This document shows, in pieces, positions 20,901 through 33,400 of a DNA stretch of 60,000 bases (position 1 is its first letter; every line of letters begins with the position of its first letter). Location of the stretch: contig CM060732.1 of NCBI GenBank assembly GCA_030704615.1, forward strand, positions 32,657,053 through 32,717,052. The letters are read 5' to 3'. The notes under the pieces are model-generated. The model saw nothing but the letters and a program-made list of their open reading frames with translations. It was not told the DNA's origin and did not search any database. The stretch comes from Takakia lepidozioides (Eukaryota > Streptophyta > Takakiopsida > Takakiales > Takakiaceae). The translations under genes were made by a program, and so were the position numbers.

Positions 20901-22890
20901 AATGTTGAGAACTGTTAGGTGATCTTCACCCCCACAGCTCGGACAGTTCGTAATCAGACCATGGCATCTTCTTCTTTAGAGTAGTTTTTGAATTTCGTGA
21001 TAGTTTTCTGCACCAATTGTAGCACTTGGGGTTTTTCCTATGGGATGTTTTGTCCTCCACCCAGCTTGCAGGGTGAGGTTTTCTTCCCTAGGTTTTTTCA
21101 TCCCTTGTGTGCTGGGTGTGTAGTTTGTTTTGGCTAGGCTTTGTTTTTGTTCTTCATGAGCTCATCACTCGCAAGAGCTCGCAGTTTCTAGTGGCCCCAG
21201 CAGACTTCACATATGTGGAGCTGGGATTCATTCTCACCTTCCTTTTCAACTTGGATGAATGGAGAAGGGATGCGCTCCGAATGATTTAGTGATGGACGGA
21301 GCCAAGATGAAGTCTGGATAAACTTACACCTTGCGCATGAGGACGAGCTGGCAACAGCTGATGACTTTATTAGGTGCTCTCTTATTCTAACAACTAGTTT
21401 AGGATTAGATTAGGATGGATCTAGGTAATCTGGCTTCTTTCTATGGCTATGCTGGAAGGGCATCTGGCTGGCCTATATATAAGTGCCACACGACACTAAG
21501 ATTAGATTACGACCTAATACTATTTAAGCTCGACTGCCGTGGCAGTGAGGGTGGTGGCTTTTGGGTCTTACGCGAATGTACGTTGGGTGTAACGGTGTGC
21601 TTGAGTGTGTGGATGAATGTGCTTTGGAAGTCCGATTCAGTTGCGTCATCTTCGTGAGATTCCGTCTTCTCTGCCAGGCCCATCTATCGACTACATTCCC
21701 AGATAGGATTAAGTCCGGTAGAGGAAGGGGAACAAACCCATAGTGTTGGAATCAAGACTTCACAGGGTTTCACTCCAAATGCCTTCATTTCCACTTGTGG
21801 GTGGGGACTATCTCGTCAACAAATTTATTGCTTAAGGAATAGTTTAATTTCAATAAAATCTCAGCAAGATATGGGCATTTTTCTTACAGGTCAAGACCCG
21901 ATTCAGGTCGCGTAGGAAGTTAAGGGTTAAGACTTTTTATATTTCATTAGCTATTACCATCATCATATTTATAGATATGCATAATCATAAAATATTAGTG
22001 AATTGAAACATGTTTATCACAAACCCAAATAATATTGAAAGTGCTAGAACATTTACATTGAATATGTGAAGAAACAAAAGAAAGATCAGTGACGGTGTGT
22101 GTGCCTCATGGTATAAATAGGGGTTTTAATTTTTTTTCCCGAATAAATTATTAATAGAATTCATGAGGGCCTCTGTCCCCTGTTCTGTACGAAAGAAAGA
22201 AAGAAAGAAAAGAAAATAACGTTAAGGCAGATCTGACAAAAAGAATTTTCATAACAGTTTTTAATTTTTTTAATAGAATTATTTGCGCAGTAGGGGCAGC
22301 TTCAGAAATATGCATTGATGATGTGACCTACGAAACGTGGCCATGATGAAGTCAAAAATTTTTTTTTTCCCTTTTCCATTGTTTTGTTGACAATCTGGGC
22401 AGATTCGAAAAAATATACGCTGATGACATGGCATATGAAACCTGACTGCAGTGATGTGGCATTGGAGCACCCCACTCCTTCTCTACACTAAAACTAGTCT
22501 CCGACCTTCAGTCCACTCTAGAATTTAATAGTGAGTCCAGGTAATAGGGGGTGGGAATATTTGATAGGGGCCTGCCCTAGAAGGCCGATGCTGGAATCCG
22601 GTGAAAGCACCGTCAGATCGCTTGTTTGCTTTCAGTTCTTACATTATTCTTCCATATTTTGATTATAGATTTTGGCAAAACCCAAGATGATTTGTTTGTT
22701 TTAGAATTTTGATTTTCCATTTTTTTTTCTTAAAATAAAGAAGCGAGAAAGCAAGCGGAGAGGGGGAACCCATTTTTTTATATTTTTGGTTTTACAGAAA
22801 GGGCAGCCCTTCATTACATGCACCTTTATCATGGAAATAGTTGAAAAACGGAAAACAAAACTCTTGCAAGGGCTTCCTTCAGAAAACAAA
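20901..22890. other. Non-coding region with simple repeats
   Basis: No gene is visible. It holds a possible LTR of the second Gypsy element (TATATAAG at about 21475), a (GAAA)-rich microsatellite at about 22190-22218, and two diverged copies of a roughly 55-bp phrase (about 22290-22345 and 22398-22455; both read GCAG-TTC-...-GATGA-...-GAAAC). A motif block at 22523-22620 recurs at 38739-38822. Confidence 0.5.
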
Positions 22891-22920
22891 AAACTGAAAA
22901 AAAAAAAAAAAAAAAAAAAC

Positions 22921-23162
22921 CTGCACATCAGCTGGTAGCTCAGCTGGTAAGTGCACAGTGTGTCGCCCTGGTGGTTCAGGGTTCAAAACCCGCTGCCTTG
23001 TCTTGTGTGTGGACGGTTCGTGACCGGTTGGTCTGGTGGTGGTGTTTCCCACCTGTGTGCCTAATGGCTTATCTGAAAGGGGGTTGATTTTCCCCCTCCT
23101 CAAGGGCCTGAATTGTGAGCAGTTGCTCCCAGGTTTCTTTTCTTAAATTAAAAAAAAAAAAA
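22921..23162 (+). mobile_element. tRNA-derived SINE
   Basis: A polymerase III A box (TAGCTCAGCTGGTAAGTG, about 22936-22951) and a perfect B box (GGTTCAAAACC, 22980-22990) are spaced as in a tRNA. They are followed by a body and a 3' A-tail at 23149-23162. A 23-nt A-run lies directly upstream (22897-22919). The body ends with a block reading GAGCAGTTGCTCCCAGG, which occurs again at 23188-23241 and, reversed, at 46544-46583, so the family is dispersed. SINEs are moved by LINE enzymes in trans. No clear target duplication was found. Confidence 0.8.
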
Positions 23163-23187
23163 CTTTCTCCTCTCACCACAATTACTT

Positions 23188-23241
23188 AAGGGGCCTGATT
23201 TATGAGCAGACGCTCCCAGGTGTTTCCCTTTAATAAAAAAA
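23188..23241 (+). mobile_element. SINE 3'-end fragment
   Basis: A second copy of the SINE tail block (GAGCAGACGCTCCCAGGTG then TTTCCCTTTAATA and A-run) directly follows the full SINE. It lacks the promoter half. It may be a 5'-truncated insertion into the first copy's flank. Confidence 0.75.
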
Positions 23242-23658
23242 GACAATAAAAGGAACGGAGCATTTTAATTTTTACGCCTGAAGACCTAATGACGTGGGGC
23301 ACAACCTATTACCGTGGATTGTGCTCATATGAGCGTGCTCAAACCCCACCTCTCCGCACAGTAGACATATGCAGAGTAACTTAGCTTGGTTGTTCAAATT
23401 TGGGCCCACCGCCGGTGAAATGTTGAGTGCAGAAGATTCTTCCAATTGTGTGAAACAAGTAGGAGGAGTGGAATCCTAGTTGGATTTTTTAGGGTTTGAG
23501 GAGCATTGGACGAAACAGATGGTTCCGAGGCAAGGTTGTGGCCCGGTGCGAATTTGGAAACCAGAGGCAAGCCCAGATCTGCCGAGATGAATCGTGAGCA
23601 GTAACGCAAGCCACAGAATGTGGAAGACAAGAAGGCCTTGACCAATTCGAGCGTGAGC

Positions 23659-26232
23659 ATGAATAGGAGCGAAGACTGGACGAGTGAAAATGTAGGATGG
23701 GCTACCTGGGCAGCGCTTGCAATTGTTGCTGTGTGCTATCTGATTCGCTGTGCCGTGCAACGGCTCTCTCCCTTCTGGTCGACATCTAGTGCTGCATCTG
23801 CTCGAAGGTGCAAGCTGACATGGCTCTTGTGGTTTTGAGCAGTATCTAGGGTTTCTAGGCTTACGAGAGATTGAATACTTTCAATAGGGATTTGTGTTGT
23901 CCCTGTAAGCCGAGCATTAGCTGCACAATTAACAGTTTTCTATCACCAAAATTGTTGCTCTTTCGTTCTGTATGACAGATTTTGCAGTTTTATTGTTTGG
24001 ACTTCAAAGCTCACAATAATCAATTACAATTGTGGCAGGAGCAATGCAATTAGCAGTAGTGGCTCTTCTGCGTCGAGAATTTCCATACAGATTACAGATG
24101 AGGACCTGCTGCACTTCATGGAGGTTCTGGAAGAGGCTGGGAACGAGGAGGAGGGTTCCTGGGAACTTGTCCTGGAAAGGCAGTCTGACAGAGTTGCGTA
24201 CAGTGCCAAGCGCCGAGATCCGAAGGTTATCTTCGCCCCTCTTCTTCCGAACTATACTAGCTCGTGTGTGATTCCCTTTTCAGAGGAAGATTGGAATTGA
24301 GGGAGGAGTGATCAAAGAGAAAAATGCACCCTAGCTACAGGTGTGCTTCTCTCTTAACGTTCTATGACCAACTTGAGGTATGCAGCCAAGCCATGGTCGT
24401 TTCTGCACATATATGGAAAACTGGACACTAATGAGATTCATGGGAACACCTTATGTTCTCTCTAAGTGTGCGTTGTAAATGTTTGGGTCAAAAGAAGGAT
24501 TCATAGATGTTTATGGCGAGACAGTAGGGTTTTCAATGAACCATCACTATTGCATATATCATCATGCCGAAGGTACATTATGGAGTTGTGACATATCACA
24601 TTGGCTGCAGGATGGCGGAGCCACAGAATACCTAAGCACAACAGTATTTCAAGATTCTTCTACACGGCTGTTGCGCGATTTCTATATGGACAGTGACTTT
24701 CGAGCCAAATGGGACAAAACCCTTGTTCACCATCGACAGCTGGATGTCTGCCAGGTCACTGGAATAGAAGTTGGGCAAATGGTTAAGAAGTTCCCATTGA
24801 TGATGGCCAGGGAATATGTGTTGGCATGGCGTGTGTGGGAGGGTGATGACCAATCATACTACTGTTTTCTCAAGGTCCTTTGACACCCTTCTGCACAAAC
24901 TTTCAGGTTGTTGGGCTTCTTGAGCATTAAGGCCACCAATTCAGTGTAGGAGTTTCTGTAGGGGACTCCCGCAGGAAGTGGATTAAATTGTTTCTCATGT
25001 GTGCATCTACTCTTGGTACAAGAGACATAGAACTAGAACGATGTCTGAGAGGAAGCTGATGATTCAGTTGTGCTTTGTGGCTAGGCATGCGACCATCCTG
25101 ACGCCCCCAGGCAGCCCAAGTACAAGCGTGTGGAGGTCTACGTGTCAGGTTGGCGCATCCGCAGAGGTTAGTGGAACTTCATGTTTCTTTTTCTCACTTT
25201 GTTTTCCTCAATTTCTCTCTTGGCCGTCTCCTTTTAGAGCTAATGAAGCTGCGCTGGCGATGGCCTGACTACTGCAGCGCATGTAATGTTATTGAAAACT
25301 ATTTTTTTCCCTGTGAATGACTGAGTGCCTAAGCCAAAGTGCTTACATGTTGTGCACTTTCCTCTTAGTAGGCTTGCTGGGCTTGGGTAGGAGCCTGGCA
25401 GTACGTTATTATCAGGTGACCAACAAAACATGGATTCCATTCATGTGGTGTTACGTGTTGCAATGCATATCACACAGATCAATGTTTTCCATCATGGTTG
25501 GGGCTTGTGGCAGTGGCAGGCAGGGATGCATGTGAGGTAAAGATGGTGCATCAGGAAGACATGGGCATGCAACGTGACATGGCCAAGGTGGCCTTCCGCC
25601 GAGGCATTTGGACTTATGTCCTCAGAATGAACCTGAATCTACGCCAATATGGCAAGCCTCAACTTCACCCTGGCCTCAACGCTGTGTCCCTTGCTCACAA
25701 GGTGCCTTCTCTACCAGGAGTGACAACTTTAGTTGTAATAGTAGCACTGGTTGGCTCGGGTAAACATTCAAATACATGGGTATAGACATTGTTGTGTCAC
25801 ATGTGAAATGGCATCGCTTCGTCCATGATTATTTCGTAATCATCAGATGGATCTATCTAGTTTGATCTCTTTGGAACAAGACAGGCCAGAACCAGGGGTC
25901 CTTGTCTAACTCAAACTGCATTTTGCACCAAAGATCTGAACTACTGGATGCTACAGGTACCAGTGACAGTAAAGGAAAGATTTCCAAGTAAGGAACCTGT
26001 TCCTGAAAAAGTGCTGCACACCAGCAGGCAGTCCAGCACCAGTGGGCTACCTTTACGCAACTGCCCTTCAAAAAAGAAGCTGGCAAAGGGGCTGTTGCTC
26101 TTAGGCGGGGTGGTGTTTTTTGCACAGGGCTCTGCTTCACTGGGGGCAAAGATTGCAACTGTCTGCATGATGAACCGAGCCTGGAGAGCTGGCAGTCCTT
26201 TTTCAATTTTTCTGCAGAGGGTAGAGACGTGA
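23659..26232 (+). CDS. START-domain membrane protein, six exons
   Basis: Exons as read: 23659-23807, 24057-24225 (or from 24054), 24611-24874, 25085-25166, 25514-25701, 25957-26232. All have GT-AG borders and compatible phases, giving about 375 aa. An N-terminal membrane segment (about residues 13-31, WATWAALAIVAVCYLI) anchors the protein. A START lipid-binding domain (about 55-284) follows, with WELVLERQSDRVAYS, the TTVFQDSSTRLLRDFYMDS helix, REYVLAWRVWEG, SGWRIRR and the MVHQEDMG strand. A second hydrophobic stretch lies at about 329-353. The architecture matches plant StAR-type membrane proteins of the At3g13062/CP5 group, which are thought to bind lipid at membranes. The first ATG after an in-frame stop was taken as start. 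Confidence 0.85.
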
Positions 26233-27460
26233 TGTGTGGGCGGGGGTTGGAAGGTGGAGCTCTCAAGGGAGTTGTGATTGCATGCGACAATATATCTTCA
26301 CCATTTGAATTGTAGATACTGATTAAACAATTTGGAGCAACAAAAACCAAGCTCTTACTATTGGTAGGCACATTATGCTCAACTGAAGACCACCTAAAAG
26401 CAGGCATTATCATTCTGTGCCCTTTTCAGTGGGACCTGTACACTTTCAAATAATTCAAGAAGGCATCACTTTATTGAGCTACACCTGCATACACAATATA
26501 CAATAACCAGCACTCAAACAAGCTGAAGAAGCTGCTGCTGCACTATGCCTCATTCCCTTGGATGTGTATTGAGCATCCTTGATCTCTTCTTACAATTCTG
26601 CAGCTTGTTCATCTTCACTCTTGATCCATGCCCGCCTCCTGTGCCGCGGACTCTCCTCTTTGCACTACCTTCACGCGAATGATTGTGTTCATTCGTAACG
26701 TGAAAGGGATGAGGATGCCAATAATCTTGAAGTCCGAGGAATAACATTATGAGAGTCTGACGTCCTCAATGCCACAGCATCTGTGTCAGTGAGAGGAACA
26801 GAATCCGATTCTTCGAGGCTTTGCAATCATCAGCGCCATCACAATCCTTGTCTTTCCCACACTTCGACTGTTTGTGAGACCGATGAGTCATAAAGTCATA
26901 GCTCCACACAGATACCTTCCCATTTATGCGTTTTATGTTTAGAACCAGTGTGGTGTCGGCTCATTATCGATTGGAGAATTCCTTGAACTGAAAACAAAGA
27001 TTTAGATAGGAGAGTGCGATAAATGATGGCGCAGGCTATGGAGGGTGTCAAGCTGAGCTGGTTCCTGCCACCTTCGTCTCTCGAGTCCCGTGAGCGCTCA
27101 AACACACACTGACACGCCGGCTTCCATTTCCCCTGTGGAGCTGCAGACTGCAGGCCTACGTTGACAGGCCTGCTAGCTTTGGCAGAGCCGTTGAACATTC
27201 ACTCGTACGTACATGCTCTATTAGAACACTGCAATTTTACTAGAAACCTTTTCTTTACAACATTGCTTTCTCTGCTGCCTGTCTGCATACCTTCGACCTA
27301 GCAGTCGCTGTAATAAGTTGCCGATGCCTGCTTGTCAACTGTGTGTCTGCTCCTTGCTGCCAGGTTCTGGCTTGTCGGAATTAGGACTGGAGTCTGCAAT
27401 GTGGAGAGGAGAGAGTGGTGACAGTTCGGATTGACGGAGGTGGAGCTCGCACTGATTGGG
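26233..27460. other. Intergenic region between START and SRF genes
   Basis: It must hold the START 3'UTR and SRF promoter and 5'UTR. Short frames on the - strand (26550-26747, 26896-27198) have no recognisable domain. No conserved promoter element could be assigned with confidence. Confidence 0.4.
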
Positions 27461-30400
27461 ATGGCACGCCCTTACGCGATTTCGTATTTGGCTATCAGCG
27501 TTGTGGCGTCACTGCTGGGCGTGGTCCGTGGAGCTACAGATCCACAAGATGGTGCCTAAGCTTCACTTACATTCAATTACATTGCCTTACAGTCAGGTTA
27601 CTCAGTGGATGATGATGTCCATTGCTCCTCTGCCCCGCTATGGTCGCACATCAGAGAGCTATAATACCTGCTAAAGTAACTGGTTTATGAGCCTTACATA
27701 ACAAATTTGGACTGGAATTAAGAGTTCCCGTTTGAGGGGAGATCAATACCGAGTGATTCGCTAGTGTGTCGAACCTACATGGCATCAAAGAGTTTATTCT
27801 TTCAAATTCAAAGCAAAAATGGCAAAGAACTCCAGCTGAATAAGATTGGCGGTAGATTTGGCATGCTCTTAGAACTGTTGTCAGTTAATCTGCTCCTGTA
27901 GGACAAGTATTTCAGATGAAAGGTCTTTGACGTAGGGCAAGTTACAGATTCTGAACCGTTAGTACGCAAAATTTCTAACTACCTTTTATTTCCTTGTCTG
28001 AAGTAGTGAAAGGCATGTTGGATTGTTACCCCTTCGGACTCCCAGCCTGGCCCCCATCGCTTCAGTTCCTGGTGGTGCTGTTCCAAGGTCCTGTAGCCTT
28101 AATGATGGTGGCCAAGCTACATGGTGGTCACGGAGCAGTTGGGGAGTGTCTGGAGGACATGATACTGAGGAAGCTTTGCCTTGTGTGTCTCCCGTGGTGC
28201 TGCAGTGACTGGACTCACGATTCTGTTTTCTTCCCTTAATCAACCCCCACAACTGACGAACTGGAATGCTAGTGGAGGTGATCCCTGCAGTGAAATGTGG
28301 CTTGGAGTTACTTGCTCTGGAGCCAACGTTACTGACATGTACGTACATATTATTATTTCTCATGTTGCTGACCGTGTTTGTGACAATTGAGGCACTCCTG
28401 GGATTAGCTTATTGGTGATTGTAAGTTTTGGTGAATAGTGGTCAGCTTGGGGTTGCTAGCTGTGGGGTTAGTTGGGGGTGTGGGAAGTGCAATGAGTTGC
28501 TTGCCTGGCCAGACACTGTGTGATACTTTGATGAGCTTGCTCATAAGCACTACTTAGTCTCCTTCACCTTTTGTGCTCCAGTCGGCTGTCTGGCCTGGGA
28601 CTTTCAGGAACGCTGGGATATGCACTTTCTGAATTTCAAGGGGTACTTTACCTGTAAGTTGGAACTGCCTCTACTTCCTCTAGAAACTCCCACTGAGTAT
28701 CATAAAGCAAAGGGAGGATTGATTGTGCATCATTTGCAAATAAAAGAGTAGAGGATGAAAAAATATGTAGAGGAAAAACACCATCATATGTGCACCAGAG
28801 GAGTTGTGAATGCGGCATACATCTTACATCAAGAAAAGCTCTCTCTGTATGTGTCTTCCTTGTACATCTGCCATTTGGACAAGTCTCTCCAACTTATCAT
28901 ATTCAGAACTGATAAAGTATGCAATAGTGACTACTTACAAGGGTCCGACCCTTGCAGCCCCATTGCCATCATTCAAACAGACTAGATCCCGTTGCAACTT
29001 TCTGTGCTCACATGCGCCTGGCTTGCACTTCAAACTGCCGGCGTGTCTGTCTATCCATGTCAGATACCGTAATACTCTGCTACCCTTCAGTACCAAAGCT
29101 TGGTGCCTCACCAGGCCTCGGGCGGACTTGACCTGTTCACTAGACCCTTTTGGCAACCTGCAACAGGAGTGGAGATATGTTGAACATCCATTTTCACCTA
29201 TTTGTGTCCCAGCTTACCACATTGTGCACGTTTGTGATGCAGTGATGTGAGCAGTAACAATATTCAAGGAAATTTGCCTTACCAATTGCCTCCATTCGTC
29301 CGGGAGCTGTAAGCCAATGATACCCTTGTTCGGATGAAATGTTGCATTCTTTGTTTCTTTGTTTCATGCTAGTATGTACATGTCTGGCCATTATCCAAAA
29401 CATGCTCTTGTGTTATGACGTGGTGTTCTCCATCAAACCATCGCACGGATTGTCTATCAGGGTGACATGCTGTAGGTTTTATGTTGCTTTACAACATTTC
29501 CTCAGACATGTTGCCATCTCATGCCTTCCCCATCTCATAGGTGGGAAGCCTGCCCTACGATGAAATTGATTTTGAAGTCTTTCTGTTGAGATGGAACTAT
29601 GGGGGTCTTCTCCTGATGAGACTTTTCTATGCCTCCAGATACTTGCAAGGAAATCAATTCACTGGCAACATTCCGTATGCACTGCAACAATTGACGGGTC
29701 TAACTGATTTGTATGCATCAATCTCTCCAAGTTGATAGATGTTTGTGCTTGTTGGACCTTGCAAAGGAACTGGATGCTGGGCTGCTACTGTTACTGACAG
29801 TGTCACTGTATAGCTGGCCTCCAACTGGTATGGCCACTTATACGTGTCATTGTTGGCCAATTGGTACTCAAGTGCTCGGACAATCAAGTGAGGTGGGCAT
29901 ACCTTACTGGCCTTGGGGTGATCCAAATAGCTTCCACTGGACTTAAGGTGAAACTTGTCAGTTGAGGCATTGCAAGTCTGGCAAAGAGGTTTATTAGAAT
30001 GGTTCTCTCTGGGCTGCTGGATTGACGCCAAGCCTCTTGCATGAATGCAGGAATTTAAGTCACAATCAGCTAAGCAATGGAATTCCCGACGTTTTTGTGC
30101 CACTCACCAACCTTAAAACTCTGTAAGTTGGCCTTTTGTTTACCAACTCCTGTCTTGCCAAAACCCATCAGTAACTCATAAATACGGGCTAGATCACCAG
30201 AGAGTTTTTCAGTGGTTGATTAGATAAGAAGGACAGAAGGGAACCTTATAATGTCCATGCGAAGCTCAAAGAGCTTATATGACTAAAGAAAATGATGAAA
30301 TAAAGATGTGTGACCACAACTATGTTTCTTGGTTCCCAGTGCAAGTGTTAGGTGTTCTGGTTGATACACTAGCAACAGTCTGGTGTCACCTTGAAAAGAT

Positions 30401-33400
30401 GAGTGAGTGTGGTTTGTGTTTGGGTATGTTTATCTGCATGCAGAGATTTATCCTTCAACAGCCTAACTGGTACACTCCCTAGCTCATTGGGCGACTTGAC
30501 TAGTCTGACCACTCTGTGAGTATCTTTTTTACCAGTTTGTTTACATTATTCAGATGGTTCCATGCCTGCAGACATGACTGTGCAGGCACATGCTCCTGTA
30601 GTGGTTAGGTATAATCTTAACAGTACTTTTCAGATGGTCTTGCTAACAGTAGGCTATCCTTCTTGTTTCTTGTGTTTTACTTCCACACACTGTCGTTCTA
30701 CACTTTCTTAGGTTACGAATGAAACATGGTTCTTGTTCCATGCAACCAATTTGATGGAAAGGAACTAATGTCTTGCAGATATCTTTTCTAGCTTGGACTT
30801 TTTTAAGTGACAGAAAAGACTGGGTTCTCCTCAATACATGGCACGTGTTTCCCACTTTTAAGCTTCATCTCTTTGCAGAAATTTGGAGAATAATCAGTTG
30901 CAGGGCAACTTACCAGCGTCCCTCTCACAGCTGCTTAACCTACAAACACTGTACATCCCCTTGCTTCCATCAAATTGCTTTTCATATCAGCATGTGGTAT
31001 TCAATTAAGTATGTTTCTCAGCTTCGTTAAGGAAGGTTGCATGCTTTCAAAAATTGCATGGTGGGCAACAGGAGTTTGGTTGTGCATGCTTATACCCCAG
31101 AACTGGGGCACCAGATTCCATGTACCCGAAGGCGTTTTACTAAGAGATTTTTTGGATTAACAGTTGAGCTGAGCTTAACAGTGGTATGTAATTGGTTTCA
31201 GGGATATTGAAAACAATCAGTTCACTGGCTGGATACCTCCGGGACTGAACCCACCCACCTTGAGGTATGTCTAGTGTGTGATCCCTCTCAACTATAGCAA
31301 GCGATTTGGGCACTGTGACTGCTGTGTTGACATGTTGTGTGTGTGTGAAATACAGATAAGATATTGATGTGGTTTAGCTGCATTGCAGGATTGGTGGCAA
31401 TCAATTTAGTACGTCGCCTGCACCCCCTCCGCCTCCATTTCTAGCCCCTCCGCCTCCTCCTCCTCCTTCAAATCGCCCTCCCAGTGCAGCACCGCCTTCA
31501 AACAACTCAGGACACAAACCACATCCACTGTCTAGTCCAGTGGCTGGGGTATCTGGTACAGGGAGTAAGTTCTGGACCGGTGCACGAGTTGCTGGATTGG
31601 TGATTGCTGTCCTCTTGGCATCTGTTGCTGCAACTTTGGCTGTGCTCTTCTTTCTATGGAGATCTCGTGAAGAGAAAAGCGCAGATGAGGAGAAGTTGCA
31701 GAGTGGTCAGGGGACTTGGTCATGGCCGCTTATTCCCCCTTCTATAAAAGGTAGGCCTCCACCTTGGAGATTGCAGCAGTCAAGTCATCATAGCCTGAAG
31801 TCGACTTGTAAGAACGTCTGGATGCTGACTACCAAGATATCTTTCGATTGCATGTGACGGAAGTGTGTCCAGTCTGAAGGATAGCAAGCAACATAGAAAC
31901 AGAGCTTACTCTCTTCTCACAAACACCAATCATGATTGGAGACTCTATGTGAGCGCAAGAGAGCTTTGTTCTGTTTTTCTTTCTTATGTTTCAGTTAGGC
32001 TCGACAATTGTGGTGTCTTATGCTCTTCATCTCCAGCTATTGAAAGAAGTCCCAGAGAAACTTTGATGTCAAAGCAGTCAACTGTGTTCCCAACTCTTTA
32101 TGGTTCCTGACTGAACTTGGAAGTTTCACTAATGTATGATGGATGGGTTGGGATGTATCTGGAAATATCATTGCTCTCTCTTGAGACAGATAAAGCAAGA
32201 CCAAACGTCCCGAAGTTGTCTTTCGAACCTGGTGAGCAGCATGAATTGGAACCTCTGATAGATCCACCATAGCCGAGTAAGATAGTATGTCTTTTGGAGA
32301 TTAAACTGAATACAGTTTGAAAAGCACTGTGAGAGTGGGTTTTAGAGTACTTTGGTTAGCAATTTCATGGCCTTTGGTTACAAGTAGCTAGTGCTTCAAA
32401 AGCATGTAGGTGGGAAAATATTTGTAGTGTAATGAAGTGCAGCACGTTGGCTGTCCATGTAGGAGGCATCAGTTCGGAGTGGCAAAGTTCCCACACATGT
32501 TTGCAGAGTCTATGGGAAAGAATGAGCCTCACATTCCCCTTTGTGTGATGTGGCAGCCACCCCAATTGTGAAGGAAATGCCAGAAGAGAAACTGACTGTA
32601 TCTCCCCCTATTAAGACACTGAAGGCACCTCCATCCTTTAAGGGCCCTGGGGAGAAGGGCACAAGCAAGAGCACCATCCAAATCAAGAATGCCAAAGTTG
32701 CAATTTCTGCGACCATTTATTCTGTTGCAGACCTTCAGTCTGCTACCAACAGCTTTGCACAAGAAAACCTGATTGGCGAAGGTTCCATTGGTCGTGTCTA
32801 CCGTGCGGAGTTTCCGAATGGCCAGGTTTGGCTGCCTCGATTTCAATTTGATGCACAATTGAGTTTCAAAATGGGGTCGAGAGTTATTGAGGACTAGTAT
32901 CGCTCGCCAGTTATGTCTGTGGAATATCTATCATCATTTTGGGCCATGCCAAGCAGGTCTGGAGGGACAGTTAGCCTCCTAATCCTCAATGCTGACTGGC
33001 ACAATGAATGGCATTGGTTGTTTGGTAGATATTGCTAAGAGTTACCGAATTTACATTAGGTGATCTACCGTCCTCTTCTTACAAAGGATGACCGGCGATC
33101 CCACAATGGATACAAGTTCTCCTTTGGTTGAATGTGTCCCTGCCAATTTATGCCTCCATTGGGGACCCCGGTATATTGAGTTTCTCAAAAGAGAACTAGT
33201 TCATTGTTTGATGCAAATTGAATGTGATGGTTGTAAAGTTCCAGAATGAGCTGAGCCATATTCTCCCCACCCTTCAATCTCGCTGGTAAGCTCCTTTGTT
33301 GTACAACTATACTATTGAAACCCTGCAACAGGATGCAATCAGTGAGTTGGCTCTTTCTTTGAGTTATGTTGTAATGTCCTCAAGACCAAATTCTTCATGG

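Noticed and set aside
21415-21743. Gypsy LTR at 21.3-21.8 kb
   Set aside because: A TATATAAG motif is present, but no second LTR copy, TG...CA ends or polypurine tract could be matched within the window.
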